Positions 6,197 to 13,963 of a stretch of 15,492 bases of DNA are shown here, piece after piece (position 1 is the first letter of the stretch; the number at the start of each line of letters is the position of its first letter). Source of the DNA: an uncultured Eubacteriales bacterium (GTDB taxonomy: Bacteria; Bacillota; Clostridia; Lachnospirales; Lachnospiraceae); contig ONWL01000010.1 of NCBI GenBank assembly GCA_900321525.1, positions 1-15,492 of the forward strand. The letters run 5' to 3'. The translations under genes were made by a program, and so were the position numbers. The notes beneath the pieces were generated by a model. That model saw nothing but the letters and a program-made list of their open reading frames with translations. It searched no databases and had not been told where the DNA came from.

Positions 6197-8338
6197 TCAT
6201 TCGCCATACTCTATGAGATCGCCGCCACTTTCTCTGTACAGTGTGATCAGCTTCTCCGCCTGCGCATCAGATAAGTAGATGGCCAGATTCAGTTCCGTGT
6301 CTCCCTGTTGCGGCTCATAAATGTCACCGGAAACCATCAGCAGATATCCGGAAGTCTCATCCGCACCTTCTTTCATTATCTCAGATAACAGTGCGGCAAA
6401 GGCAACCGGGTCTATCTCTCCCTCATAATACACCAGTTCATCCTCATATACATTCGAATGATAATCGACCCACTGATCAATCTGTACCATATCTGCCTTC
6501 AAATCAACCAACTGGATATACAAATCCGCATTGTCCACCTTTCCCTGTGTCAGCTTGGTCAGCGCCGTTTTCTGTGATGGTTCCAATTCACTGGTGCTGT
6601 GCTCTGTGAGATACTGGATACAGGTCTGATAGGTCTTTGGTGTCAACATTCTGGATACTGGCATATAAACCCTTTCTGTGTTTTCCGCATCTGTAAATAT
6701 GACATTGAACCAGCCATTTCCCTCATGAGCCAGATAAGCATACCACTTTTCAAAACCGGCGGCTTCTATCTCCTGCTGGAAGGTATCCCGAAATGCCTGT
6801 GCATCCCCCACCGCAATGTCCTCATTATTACGAATCCACACACTGCCTCCCTTGAAATCCGGCAGTGTCATATAGGTGTTTCGGAATGCTTCATTGTCTT
6901 TCATCATCTGTTCCATCTTCTGCTGCTGTGCATCCGTCAGATACAGATACCGGTACAAGGTCTTGTGTCCTGCACGAATCACCACTGGCTGTCTGGTAAA
7001 ATCAAACCATTCACTCTGGTACTCCCAGTTTTCTGTATTGTTCCAGTATTCTTCGATTTCCTGATCACGGACTACGGTTTCCTGCAATGCTTCTGACGCA
7101 AACTCGCTCCATTCTTCTCCGGAAAAACGAATGTCCTGTATCTGGTTATCGAAATAGCTGTATCCATACCCATATCCATACCACTCCAGCACACTGACCG
7201 AATCGATCTGTTTTGCAGAAGGTATATCATGCTGTACATAAGAAGTGATACCTGCCAGAACCAGCAGCGTGGCAATGTTTAGTACCACCAGCAGCCAGAT
7301 GCCTTTCAAAGACTGGAGGGCACTCTTCCACTTTCCCGTACTGAACAGTTCATAGAGCAAATAGAGGATCACCGCAAACACATACAATGCCACGATCCAC
7401 ATCCAGTCCACGCCGTCATGGGCTTCTCCCTGATAAATCACACTAACAGGAATCAATGTAATGGCAAATGCCGGCAACACCCGAAACAGTGCCCTGGTCT
7501 TTCTTCCAGATGCCGGCTGTCCCGCACTTTCGCTCTTTCTCTTATGAAACAGGATCAACCCCGCCACATACAATACTGCCGCCAGACAGGTGGTATACAG
7601 ACAGGAACCCAGAAGATGAATGGTACCTGTATTGCCAAAACGGTATCCCATAAACCCATCTGACACTACACAAATCATATAATTAAACAGTGTATTGTAC
7701 ATATATGGAAAAATGTTGTGCAGGGAATAGATATAATCCACTCTGCCTTTCACATTTAACTCAATGACAAGCTCTATCAATACCGGCATACACAAGATCA
7801 TGGCGGATGCTGCCAGATTGGTAAATAACGTACCGGTCACACTGGCTGCCAGAAATACCCCTGCCCCTGCCAGAAGACTGGCTGTAGTACTGTGAAATAA
7901 GAACCGGATGGACTCTCCCCACAACACATCCGTGGCCGGAAGCAGCTGTGCAAACAATCCGGTAAACAAGCTGCATCCCCACAAAATCCCCAGAATCCAG
8001 GTCAGTGCCGCTGCCAGATAACTGATTCCCAGACAGATTCTGGTATGGGGAATGCTGTGATAAAAATCACTGCCATTTCTCTGATTCTGGAACCGGAACA
8101 GCTTTAAAATCATCAGCACCGGCAGTCCGTATGGAATCAGATACAAGATAGGGTTAAACCCATATATCATTCTGGTGTCTATGTTCTGTAGTATATCCAC
8201 ATAATTGCTTCGATCCATCTGAATAATCAACAGCACCAGTATACTGATGATCCCCAGAATGCCACTGCACACGATACCCGGTACCCGCAGCTGCCGCAGA
8301 CCTTCTTTATATAACTTTCGATCAAACCATGTCTTCAT
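6197..8338 (-). CDS. ABC transporter permease with large C-terminal DUF6449-like domain
   Basis: Membrane subunit of the ABC transporter encoded just upstream. 713 residues. Residues 1-365 hold about eight or nine membrane segments (near 21-40, 61-81, 101-132, 153-193, 238-263, 285-302, 311-332, 346-367). The DFYHSIPHTR segment at 91-100 resembles the conserved loop of Clostridia ABC-2-type permeases. Residues 368-713 are soluble, acidic and rich in aromatics, starting with an odd YGYGYGYSY tract at 387-395; I believe this is the DUF6449-type domain, function unknown, probably facing outside. The gene follows the ATPase gene by 11 bases with AAGGTGG upstream of the ATG. The substrate cannot be read from the sequence; similar GntR-ABC operons respond to cell-envelope stress. 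No clear terminator follows the stop. Confidence 0.82.
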   Translation of the reverse strand: MKTWFDRKLYKEGLRQLRVPGIVCSGILGIISILVLLIIQMDRSNYVDILQNIDTRMIYGFNPILYLIPYGLPVLMILKLFRFQNQRNGSDFYHSIPHTRICLGISYLAAALTWILGILWGCSLFTGLFAQLLPATDVLWGESIRFLFHSTTASLLAGAGVFLAASVTGTLFTNLAASAMILCMPVLIELVIELNVKGRVDYIYSLHNIFPYMYNTLFNYMICVVSDGFMGYRFGNTGTIHLLGSCLYTTCLAAVLYVAGLILFHKRKSESAGQPASGRKTRALFRVLPAFAITLIPVSVIYQGEAHDGVDWMWIVALYVFAVILYLLYELFSTGKWKSALQSLKGIWLLVVLNIATLLVLAGITSYVQHDIPSAKQIDSVSVLEWYGYGYGYSYFDNQIQDIRFSGEEWSEFASEALQETVVRDQEIEEYWNNTENWEYQSEWFDFTRQPVVIRAGHKTLYRYLYLTDAQQQKMEQMMKDNEAFRNTYMTLPDFKGGSVWIRNNEDIAVGDAQAFRDTFQQEIEAAGFEKWYAYLAHEGNGWFNVIFTDAENTERVYMPVSRMLTPKTYQTCIQYLTEHSTSELEPSQKTALTKLTQGKVDNADLYIQLVDLKADMVQIDQWVDYHSNVYEDELVYYEGEIDPVAFAALLSEIMKEGADETSGYLLMVSGDIYEPQQGDTELNLAIYLSDAQAEKLITLYRESGGDLIEYGE

Positions 8339-8349
8339 CTCCTGCCACC

Positions 8350-9252
8350 TTACCCTTCCTCTACGACCTGAAACTGATATCCCACGGCTTCCAGCTCATA
8401 GGTAAATACTTCCTCTAATGTCAGTGGCAGAATGTCTAACAGCAATGGATTCTTCTGCTGCAACAAAGTTTGTGTCTGTACTCTGTCTCCCCTGACGATC
8501 AGTCTGGCAACAGAACCCATCCGTGTATACTGGAGAATATCCAGTTCCTTGAATGCCGCCTCTGAAAATTCCTCTCTGAATGCAATCTGCACTTTAAACA
8601 GGCTGGTCTTTAGATTCTGTACTTCACTCTCTAATACCAGGCCGCCTAAATGAAGCATGGCCAGCTGGTCACAGATGTCCTCTAACTCACGTAAAGAATG
8701 GGACGTAATGATGGCTGTGGCACCACGGTTGATCACATCCTCACACACCAGACTCTTTACCAGATTTCGCATGATCGGATCTAATCCGTCAAATGTCTCA
8801 TCAAAAATCAGATAGTCGGTACTTGCGGAAAGTGCCATGATCACTGCCGCCTGCCGCTTCATTCCCTTGGAAAAATTCTGAATTGCTTTGTTCTCTGGCA
8901 ATCCAAATGTCTCCTGCAATTCCCGAAACCGGTCATAACTGAAATTCCGATAGATAGATGCATACAAATCTGCCATCCGCTTTAAATTGGCTCCCGGCAG
9001 AAAAAACAACTCATCTGATACATAAACGATTCGTTCCTTGACCGCCGGATTGTTGTATACCGGCTGTCCGTCCAATAAAATAGTCCCCTCATCTGTCTGA
9101 TAAATCCCTGCCAACATCCGCAGCAGTGTAGACTTTCCTGCACCGTTGGAACCTACCAGACCATAAATACACCCGGACGGAATCTGGCAGGTTACCCGAT
9201 TCAACGCCTGGGTATCCTCAAACTTTTTACTGACCCCATTTGCCTGTAGCAT
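8350..9252 (-). CDS. ABC transporter ATP-binding protein
   Basis: Cytoplasmic ATPase of the transporter, 300 residues. Walker A GSNGAGKS at 34-41; Q-loop region YVSDE at 77-81 has Asp where Gln is usual; signature motif NFSKGMKRQ at 126-134; Walker B YLIFDE at 147-152 with catalytic Glu; DGLD at 155-158; switch His H185 in TSHSLRELED. The C-terminal 80 residues form the usual accessory domain of this drug/lantibiotic-type ATPase group. AAGGAGG precedes the ATG. It lies 24 bases after the GntR gene and 11 before the permease gene, a layout like the Bacillus ytrA-ytrB operon, so the three are almost certainly co-transcribed. Confidence 0.93.
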   Translation of the reverse strand: MLQANGVSKKFEDTQALNRVTCQIPSGCIYGLVGSNGAGKSTLLRMLAGIYQTDEGTILLDGQPVYNNPAVKERIVYVSDELFFLPGANLKRMADLYASIYRNFSYDRFRELQETFGLPENKAIQNFSKGMKRQAAVIMALSASTDYLIFDETFDGLDPIMRNLVKSLVCEDVINRGATAIITSHSLRELEDICDQLAMLHLGGLVLESEVQNLKTSLFKVQIAFREEFSEAAFKELDILQYTRMGSVARLIVRGDRVQTQTLLQQKNPLLLDILPLTLEEVFTYELEAVGYQFQVVEEG

Positions 9253-9276
9253 TGTGTTTCCTCCTTCTGGTCTTCC

Positions 9277-9654
9277 TTATTGCTTCCCGATTTCCGTTGC
9301 TGCCTGTTGGATTACCTGCATGAGTTCCTCTCTAGTCACACCGGCATATAGCAGCTCCTTCACCAATTCCATCAGATCGGTCAACTGTTCCTTCTTCTTT
9401 CCTGATGCAATGTGCAACGCCTCCTCTGTGACAAAACATCCTCTGCCAGGCACAGAGCGAATCAGGCCTCTGCGATCCAGTTCTGAATAGGCTTTTTGAA
9501 TGGTATTGGGATTGACCACCAACTGCATGGACAGGGCACGGACAGAAGGCAGTTTGTCGCCTTCCTTCATCACGCCAGTCAGAACGAATTGTTCCAACTG
9601 CTCTACAATCTGTTCATACACAGGCACTCTGGACATAATATCCACTTGAAACAT
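9277..9654 (-). CDS. GntR-family regulator, YtrA subfamily
   Basis: Short transcription factor of 125 residues, the size of YtrA-type repressors: a winged-helix domain at 8-78 and only a brief C-terminal dimerisation helix pair (87-122), with no ligand domain. Seen: SRVPVYEQIVEQLEQFVLTG, GDKLPSVRALSMQLVVNPNT, and IQKAYSELDRRGLIRSVPGRG, all standard for the family. I chose the ATG at 9654, not the frame's upstream ATG at 9726, because homologues start with xFxVDxxSxxPxYEQI and GAGGG lies upstream. It is the first gene of the transporter operon and very likely represses it through the inverted repeat at 9741-9773. The effector is unknown; induction of such systems by cell-wall antibiotics is known in Bacillus. 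Confidence 0.93.
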   Translation of the reverse strand: MFQVDIMSRVPVYEQIVEQLEQFVLTGVMKEGDKLPSVRALSMQLVVNPNTIQKAYSELDRRGLIRSVPGRGCFVTEEALHIASGKKKEQLTDLMELVKELLYAGVTREELMQVIQQAATEIGKQ

Positions 9655-9740
9655 ATTTTCCCTCGCCTCGCTTCTGTTTGACACCCGGCTGCCCCTTCGG
9701 TCTGCGCAGCACCGATGGACAACCAAATTCCCTTGTTTTA

Positions 9741-9773
9741 ACCAAGTGTACTATTCATGTTAGTACACTTGGT
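9741..9773. promoter_or_regulatory. Perfect inverted-repeat operator, probable GntR (YtrA-type) site
   Basis: ACCAAGTGTACTA (9741-9753), 7-base spacer, TAGTACACTTGGT (9761-9773): a perfect 13-base inverted repeat. It starts six bases downstream of the -10 box, covering the predicted transcription start of the GntR operon. YtrA-like regulators bind AGTGTA/TACACT palindromes of this kind. Autorepression is inferred. Confidence 0.8.
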
Positions 9774-9779
9774 ATTTTT

Positions 9780-9808
9780 ACTATAGCGCATTTCACCTCT
9801 ATTGTCAA
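9780..9808 (-). promoter_or_regulatory. Strong sigma-A promoter of the GntR-ABC operon
   Basis: Minus strand: consensus -35 TTGACA (9803-9808), 17 bases, -10 TATAGT (9780-9785). Transcription would begin in the inverted repeat at about 9773, giving a leader of about 120 bases before the GntR ATG. Confidence 0.8.
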
Positions 9809-9863
9809 CCCCAAAACCAAAACAGAATTTTTCTGCATCGTAAGACTTGTTATGACACAAAGC

Positions 9864-9914
9864 AAAAGCAACGAATGGATTTTGTTCTCAAAACAAAATC
9901 CATTCGTTGCTTTT
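9864..9914. terminator. Long perfect-stem terminator
   Basis: A 23-base-pair perfect stem (core arms 9868-9886 and 9892-9910, extended by A/T pairs), 5-base loop CTCAA, flanked by TTTTTTG on the plus strand and TTTTGCTTTG on the minus strand. It follows the COG2426 gene (minus strand, stop at 9944) and shields the GntR promoter from read-through. The stem is unusually long for a simple terminator. Confidence 0.85.
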
Positions 9915-9943
9915 TTGTTCTCTCCGTTTTGTAACGTTCCTGT

Positions 9944-10420
9944 TTATCCAAGTGCTGCCCAGATCGCGCCAAATGCACCGGCGCTTGCCAGACCCATGAT
10001 CACACCAGCTAGCATGACCCCAAGCATGGCCGCAATGGCGCTGCGCTTAAAGCCCATGTTCAGGAAACTGGCTGCCAGTGTCCCTGTCCATGCCCCTGTA
10101 CCGGGAAGGGGGATGCCTACAAACAATAACAATGCCACAAACAGACCTCTGCCTGCCTTGGCAGTGAGCTTTTCTCCACCCTTTTCTCCCTTTTTCAGGC
10201 ACCAGGTAAAGAATCCGCCGATCACCGGCTTATCTGCGCCCCACTCTAATACCTTTCTGGCAAACAGGTAGATAAACGGAACCGGCAGCATATTGCCGAT
10301 GATGGCAACGATATAAGATGGCACCAGATCCAGCTTCATGCCCACTGCATAAGGGATCGCCACACGCAGTTCTGCCAACGGCACCATAGAAATCAAAAAC
10401 ACAATTAAATATGGTAACAT
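9944..10420 (-). CDS. COG2426 small multidrug-export-like membrane protein
   Basis: 158 residues, almost all hydrophobic, with about four membrane spans (near 3-17, 32-56, 92-120, 126-156). Motifs PLAELRVAIPYAVG (14-27) and VGIPLPGTGAWTG (101-113) are those of the Pfam family Sm_multidrug_ex; the export role in the name is poorly supported and the true function is unknown. Start at the ATG in position 10420 (MLPYLIVF), 5 bases after GAAAGGAAA, rather than the upstream ATG at 10450. It is 154 bases downstream of the phosphoglycerate mutase gene on the same strand with repeat copy G between; I see only a weak promoter candidate there, so co-transcription is possible. Confidence 0.85.
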   Translation of the reverse strand: MLPYLIVFLISMVPLAELRVAIPYAVGMKLDLVPSYIVAIIGNMLPVPFIYLFARKVLEWGADKPVIGGFFTWCLKKGEKGGEKLTAKAGRGLFVALLLFVGIPLPGTGAWTGTLAASFLNMGFKRSAIAAMLGVMLAGVIMGLASAGAFGAIWAALG

Positions 10421-10445
10421 AACTTTCCTTTCAACACCCAAACGA

Positions 10446-10539
10446 TACAACCACTACGAATTCCTTTGAACAGAACCCAAAACAGCCTTCACATCAGAAA
10501 TTTCTGACTGCAGGGTGTTTCGTTCCATGGTTTCCCAAT
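10446..10539 (-). repeat. Degenerate copy (G) of the palindromic intergenic element
   Basis: Read on the minus strand, ATTGGGAAACCATGG near 10539 corresponds to ATTGCAAAACCATGATG of copy C, and AAATTTCTGATGTGAAGG then CTGTTTT at about 10475-10500 corresponds to AAATTTCTGATATGCAGG and CTGTTTT of copy C. The right terminal repeat is decayed. It lies between the phosphoglycerate mutase and COG2426 genes. Confidence 0.5.
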
Positions 10540-10574
10540 GGTCTATTCAAATCTTATCCTCAAATACTGCTTCT

Positions 10575-11786
10575 TCAATCTTTCTGAAACAGTTTCTCTG
10601 CCATACGGTATCCGTCTTCTACCAGGATGCCGCTCTTCTCTGCATCTTTTTCGCAGTAGATGAGACCGCCATTGTCCACCGGTCTGGTACTGTCATACAA
10701 CAGATAGGGAACCGGATTTGGGGTATGGGTACGGCAGCGGATCGGGGTTGGGTGATCCGGCATGATCAGCATACGGTATGGCACCCCTGCTGCATCTAAT
10801 CCCGCCTTCACCGGTGCGATGACACGACCATCCAGATTTTCAATGGCCTGAATCTTTCGCTCTACACTTCCCTGATGACCCATTTCATCTGGTGCTTCTA
10901 CATGAATGTAGACAAAATCACAGTTATCTTCCAACAGTGCCTTTACGCCAGCTGCTGCTTTTCCTTCGTAGTTGGTATGCAATCCGCCGTTGGCGCCTTC
11001 TACCTCGATGACTTTCATCTCTGCGCCGATGGCAATGCCCTTTAACAAGTCTACCGCAGAGATCATGGCACCCTTTAATCCGGTCTTGCCGGTAAAGTCA
11101 TCCAATGCCGGTCTGGTACCTGCCCCCCAGAACCAGAGACAGTTTGCCTTATTGAGCCCTGCTGCTGCTCTTGCCACATTGATGGGGTGATTGTTTAAAA
11201 TATCATAACTGCGCTTCATCATATCATATAACACCGGATCAGAAGGCAGATATGGTCCGATGACTTCTGTCAAATGATCATGAGGCTGTGCCAGTTCTAC
11301 TACCTGACCATGATTCCAGATCAGCAGATGCCGATAGCTGGTACCTACATAAAACTGATAGGTCTCATTTTCAAATACTTCTTTGACTGCCTGGATCAGT
11401 ACTGCCGCATCTTCTGTGGAAATTTCCCCGGAACTGTGATCGATGATGGTACGCTCCTCAAATGGAATTCCCTCTTCCTCAGAGATGGTCACAATATTAC
11501 AGCGCAGTGCAATGTCTGTTGGCTTCATGTCTACCCCAATGCTCAATGCTTCCAGTGGAGAACGTCCGGTGTAATACTGACGAGGATTATACCCCAGCAC
11601 TGCCAGATTGGCGGTATCACTGCCTGGCTTCATGCCTACCGGCACCGTTCTTGCCATACCAATCTCTGAAACTGGGGACAATGCGTCCATCACAGGGGTC
11701 TTTGCATATTCCAACGGAGTTTTACCATCTAACTGGGCAATTGGCTCATCTGCCATTCCGTCGCCTAACACGATGACATACTTCAT
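10575..11786 (-). CDS. apgM: Cofactor-independent phosphoglycerate mutase, archaeal (ApgM) type
   Basis: Interconverts 3- and 2-phosphoglycerate in glycolysis; alkaline-phosphatase superfamily, two metal ions. 403 residues, the normal ApgM length. Start at the ATG in 11786 after GGAGGTAATAAA, not the upstream ATG at 11819. Seen: metal ligand D9 in VLGDGMADEP, the likely nucleophile S56 in KPGSDTANLAVLGY, RSPLEA at 75-80, VEAPDEMGHQG at 296-306 with D300 and H304, and MPDHPTPIRCRTHTP at 342-356 with D343, H344 and H354. Some ApgM-like proteins have been annotated as homoserine kinases (ThrB2 type); no threonine genes are nearby, so I keep the glycolytic call. Confidence 0.9.
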   Translation of the reverse strand: MKYVIVLGDGMADEPIAQLDGKTPLEYAKTPVMDALSPVSEIGMARTVPVGMKPGSDTANLAVLGYNPRQYYTGRSPLEALSIGVDMKPTDIALRCNIVTISEEEGIPFEERTIIDHSSGEISTEDAAVLIQAVKEVFENETYQFYVGTSYRHLLIWNHGQVVELAQPHDHLTEVIGPYLPSDPVLYDMMKRSYDILNNHPINVARAAAGLNKANCLWFWGAGTRPALDDFTGKTGLKGAMISAVDLLKGIAIGAEMKVIEVEGANGGLHTNYEGKAAAGVKALLEDNCDFVYIHVEAPDEMGHQGSVERKIQAIENLDGRVIAPVKAGLDAAGVPYRMLIMPDHPTPIRCRTHTPNPVPYLLYDSTRPVDNGGLIYCEKDAEKSGILVEDGYRMAEKLFQKD

Positions 11787-11828
11787 TTTATTACCTCCAA
11801 TATTTCTTTTCGTTTTCACGAATTTCCA

Positions 11829-11936
11829 AATAATTGCAAAACCATGATGTCGAACGCCTTTCCCAAATTTTTATTTAAAAAATTTCTGATATGCAGGCTG
11901 TTTTCTGTTCTGCCAAAAAGTTTCGCAATTGTCTAC
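11829..11936 (+). repeat. Palindromic intergenic element, copy C (short form)
   Basis: 108 bases. Ends AATTGCAAAAC (11832-11842) and GTTTCGCAATT (11920-11930) are inverted repeats (10 of 11). The middle is a hairpin of AAATTTTT and AAAAATTT runs (11866-11885), followed by TCTGATATGCAGGCTGTTTT. This right half matches the right half of copy D over about 50 bases. It lies between the divergent apgM and exporter genes. Confidence 0.75.
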
Positions 11937-12086
11937 AATAGATTTCTCACCAAAATCTATCGATGCCGTAACAGGCTGATGGATTCCAGTGTTTTTTCTG
12001 TCTCACTGCCCACAGCCTTTTCTATTATGAAACAGGATTGCCAAAAAGTCCAGTTCTATTTTTTGTGACAACGTATTTTCACACAA

Positions 12087-12115
12087 TGGACATTCTGATG
12101 GTTCTGTGTTACGAT
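12087..12115 (+). promoter_or_regulatory. Possible promoter of the ABC exporter genes
   Basis: -35 TGGACA (12087-12092), 17 bases, TACGAT (12110-12115); 5 and 4 matches of 6. The start would be near 12122, just before the GGAGGTG at 12139-12145. Confidence 0.4.
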
Positions 12116-12187
12116 GGGAATGTCAAACAACCCAACACGGAGGTGAAAGCAAATAATCTGTTCCGACAGATTGCTTGTAAATATGTT

Positions 12188-13954
12188 ATGAAAAAGTTAC
12201 TTGTCTATATGAAAGGATATGAAAAAGAATGTATCTTCGGTCCTTTATTTAAACTACTGGAAGCATCCTTCGAACTGTTCGTTCCTCTTGTCATTGCAGC
12301 CATGATTGATAACGGCATACGCCAGCAGGACAGTACCTCTGTCCTTCGCAGTGGATTGCTTCTGGTTGGACTGGCTTTGATCGGACTGACCTGTTCCATT
12401 ACTGCCCAATATTTCAGTGCCAAAGCCGCCACCGGTTTCGCTGCCAAAGTCAAACATGCCCTGTTTGCCCACATTCAGGAGCTGTCTTTTTCTGAATTGG
12501 ACACCATCGGAACATCCACCCTGATTACCAGAATGACCAGTGACATGAACCAGATTCAAAATGGCGTCAACCTGACACTGCGCTTATTTCTCCGCTCCCC
12601 TTTTATTGTCTTTGGCGCTATGATCATGGCATTTACCATCGACATAAAAGCGGCACTGATTTTTGTGGTGGTGATCCCTATTTTGTCTGTGGTGGTCTTC
12701 GGCATTATGCTGTTCACCATGCCGCTATATCAGAAGATTCAAACACGCTTAGACCGTATCCTGGGCATAACCAGAGAAAACTTAAACGGCATTCGTGTCA
12801 TTCGTGCCTTTCATAAAGAAGAAGACGAATTGACAGAATTTGCGGAAAGCAACGAGCTGTTGACCCGCACCCAGTTATTTGTGGGACGAATCTCCGCACT
12901 TATGAATCCGGTGACCTATATCATTCTCAACGCCGCATTACTGATTCTCATTTACACCGGCGCATGGCAGGTGGAAGGCGGAGTTTTGACACAAGGACAA
13001 GTGGTGGCTCTGGTCAATTACATGTCACAGATTCTGGTAGAACTAATCAAACTGGCCAATTTGATCATCAGCATTACCAAAGCCTGTGCCTGCGCCACCC
13101 GTGTATCAGCAGTTCTGGATACTCCGGTTTCCCAGCAGTTTCCGGATACACTACTGGCAGAGACTGGTTACCATGCTGTTTCCAAAGGAACTGCTGCACA
13201 CACCCTTTCTCCTCAGCCATCCTCAAAGGAAGCCGTCTGCTTTTCCGATGTGGATGTACTTTATGCAGAAGGGGGAGCGGAATCTCTCTCCCACATCAGC
13301 TTTACCGCCAAAAAAGGACAGACCATCGGCATCATCGGTGGTACCGGTTCCGGCAAGTCTACGCTGGTCAGCCTGATTCCCAGATTTTATGATGCGACTG
13401 CCGGAACTGTCCGGTTAAATGGCATTCCGGTACAGCAGTATCCAAAAGAAATACTACGAAAAAAAATCGGCATTGTCCAACAAAAAGCCATCTTATTTCA
13501 GGGAACGATACGTGACAACATCCGCCGTGGAAAGGAAGATGCCACAGACGAAGAAATACAGACTGCACTGGAACTGGCACAAGCATCTGAATTCGTGAAT
13601 CGTTTTCCAAAAGGATTGGATCACTATCTGACCGCCGGAGGCAAAAACCTGTCCGGTGGACAAAGACAACGTCTGTCCATTGCCCGGGCACTGGTGCGGC
13701 AGCCGGAAATCCTGATTCTGGATGACAGCACCTCTGCACTGGACTATGCCACCGATGCCAGACTGAGACAGGCACTTCGGACACTGCCGGGCAATCCCAC
13801 CATCTTTCTGGTGTCCCAGCGTGCTTCTTCCCTGATGCACGCCGATCAGATCATCGTGCTGGAGGAAGGACATATGGCAGGCATCGGCACCCATGAAGAA
13901 CTGTTGCAAAACTGCCCTGTTTATCAGGAGATTTATGCGTCACAGACCCGCTAA
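12188..13954 (+). CDS. ABC exporter subunit 1 (fused membrane and ATPase domains, degenerate ATPase site)
   Basis: Half-transporter of the MsbA/LmrA-like exporter class; 588 residues from ATG 12188. Membrane domain 1-310 with six spans and the EAS-type N-terminus GPLFKLLEASFELFVPLVIAAMIDNGI. ATPase domain about 350-588: Walker A GGTGSGKS (384-391), Q-loop Q431, signature LSGGQ (488-492), Walker B ILILDDS (508-514). The residue after the Walker B Asp is D513, where catalytic Glu is expected, and the switch His is Gln (VSQR, Q544). These changes mark the non-hydrolysing site of heterodimeric exporters, so the partner is almost surely the next gene. A linker of about 35 residues (316-350) separates the domains. 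The start is uncertain: no good ribosome site precedes 12188, while GGAGGTG lies about 43 bases upstream. The substrate is unknown; drugs, lipids and peptides are possible. Confidence 0.9.
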   Translation: MKKLLVYMKGYEKECIFGPLFKLLEASFELFVPLVIAAMIDNGIRQQDSTSVLRSGLLLVGLALIGLTCSITAQYFSAKAATGFAAKVKHALFAHIQELSFSELDTIGTSTLITRMTSDMNQIQNGVNLTLRLFLRSPFIVFGAMIMAFTIDIKAALIFVVVIPILSVVVFGIMLFTMPLYQKIQTRLDRILGITRENLNGIRVIRAFHKEEDELTEFAESNELLTRTQLFVGRISALMNPVTYIILNAALLILIYTGAWQVEGGVLTQGQVVALVNYMSQILVELIKLANLIISITKACACATRVSAVLDTPVSQQFPDTLLAETGYHAVSKGTAAHTLSPQPSSKEAVCFSDVDVLYAEGGAESLSHISFTAKKGQTIGIIGGTGSGKSTLVSLIPRFYDATAGTVRLNGIPVQQYPKEILRKKIGIVQQKAILFQGTIRDNIRRGKEDATDEEIQTALELAQASEFVNRFPKGLDHYLTAGGKNLSGGQRQRLSIARALVRQPEILILDDSTSALDYATDARLRQALRTLPGNPTIFLVSQRASSLMHADQIIVLEEGHMAGIGTHEELLQNCPVYQEIYASQTR

Positions 13955-13963
13955 ACACAGGCA

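Larger units (their letters stand above)
11787..12187. other. Divergent intergenic region before the exporter genes
   Basis: 400 bases. It holds repeat copy C, an 8-base inverted repeat ATAGATTT (11938-11945) / AAATCTAT (11953-11960) without a U-tract, a promoter candidate at 12087-12115 and a strong ribosome-site sequence at 12139-12145. I found no convincing apgM promoter and no recognisable gene. Confidence 0.5.
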
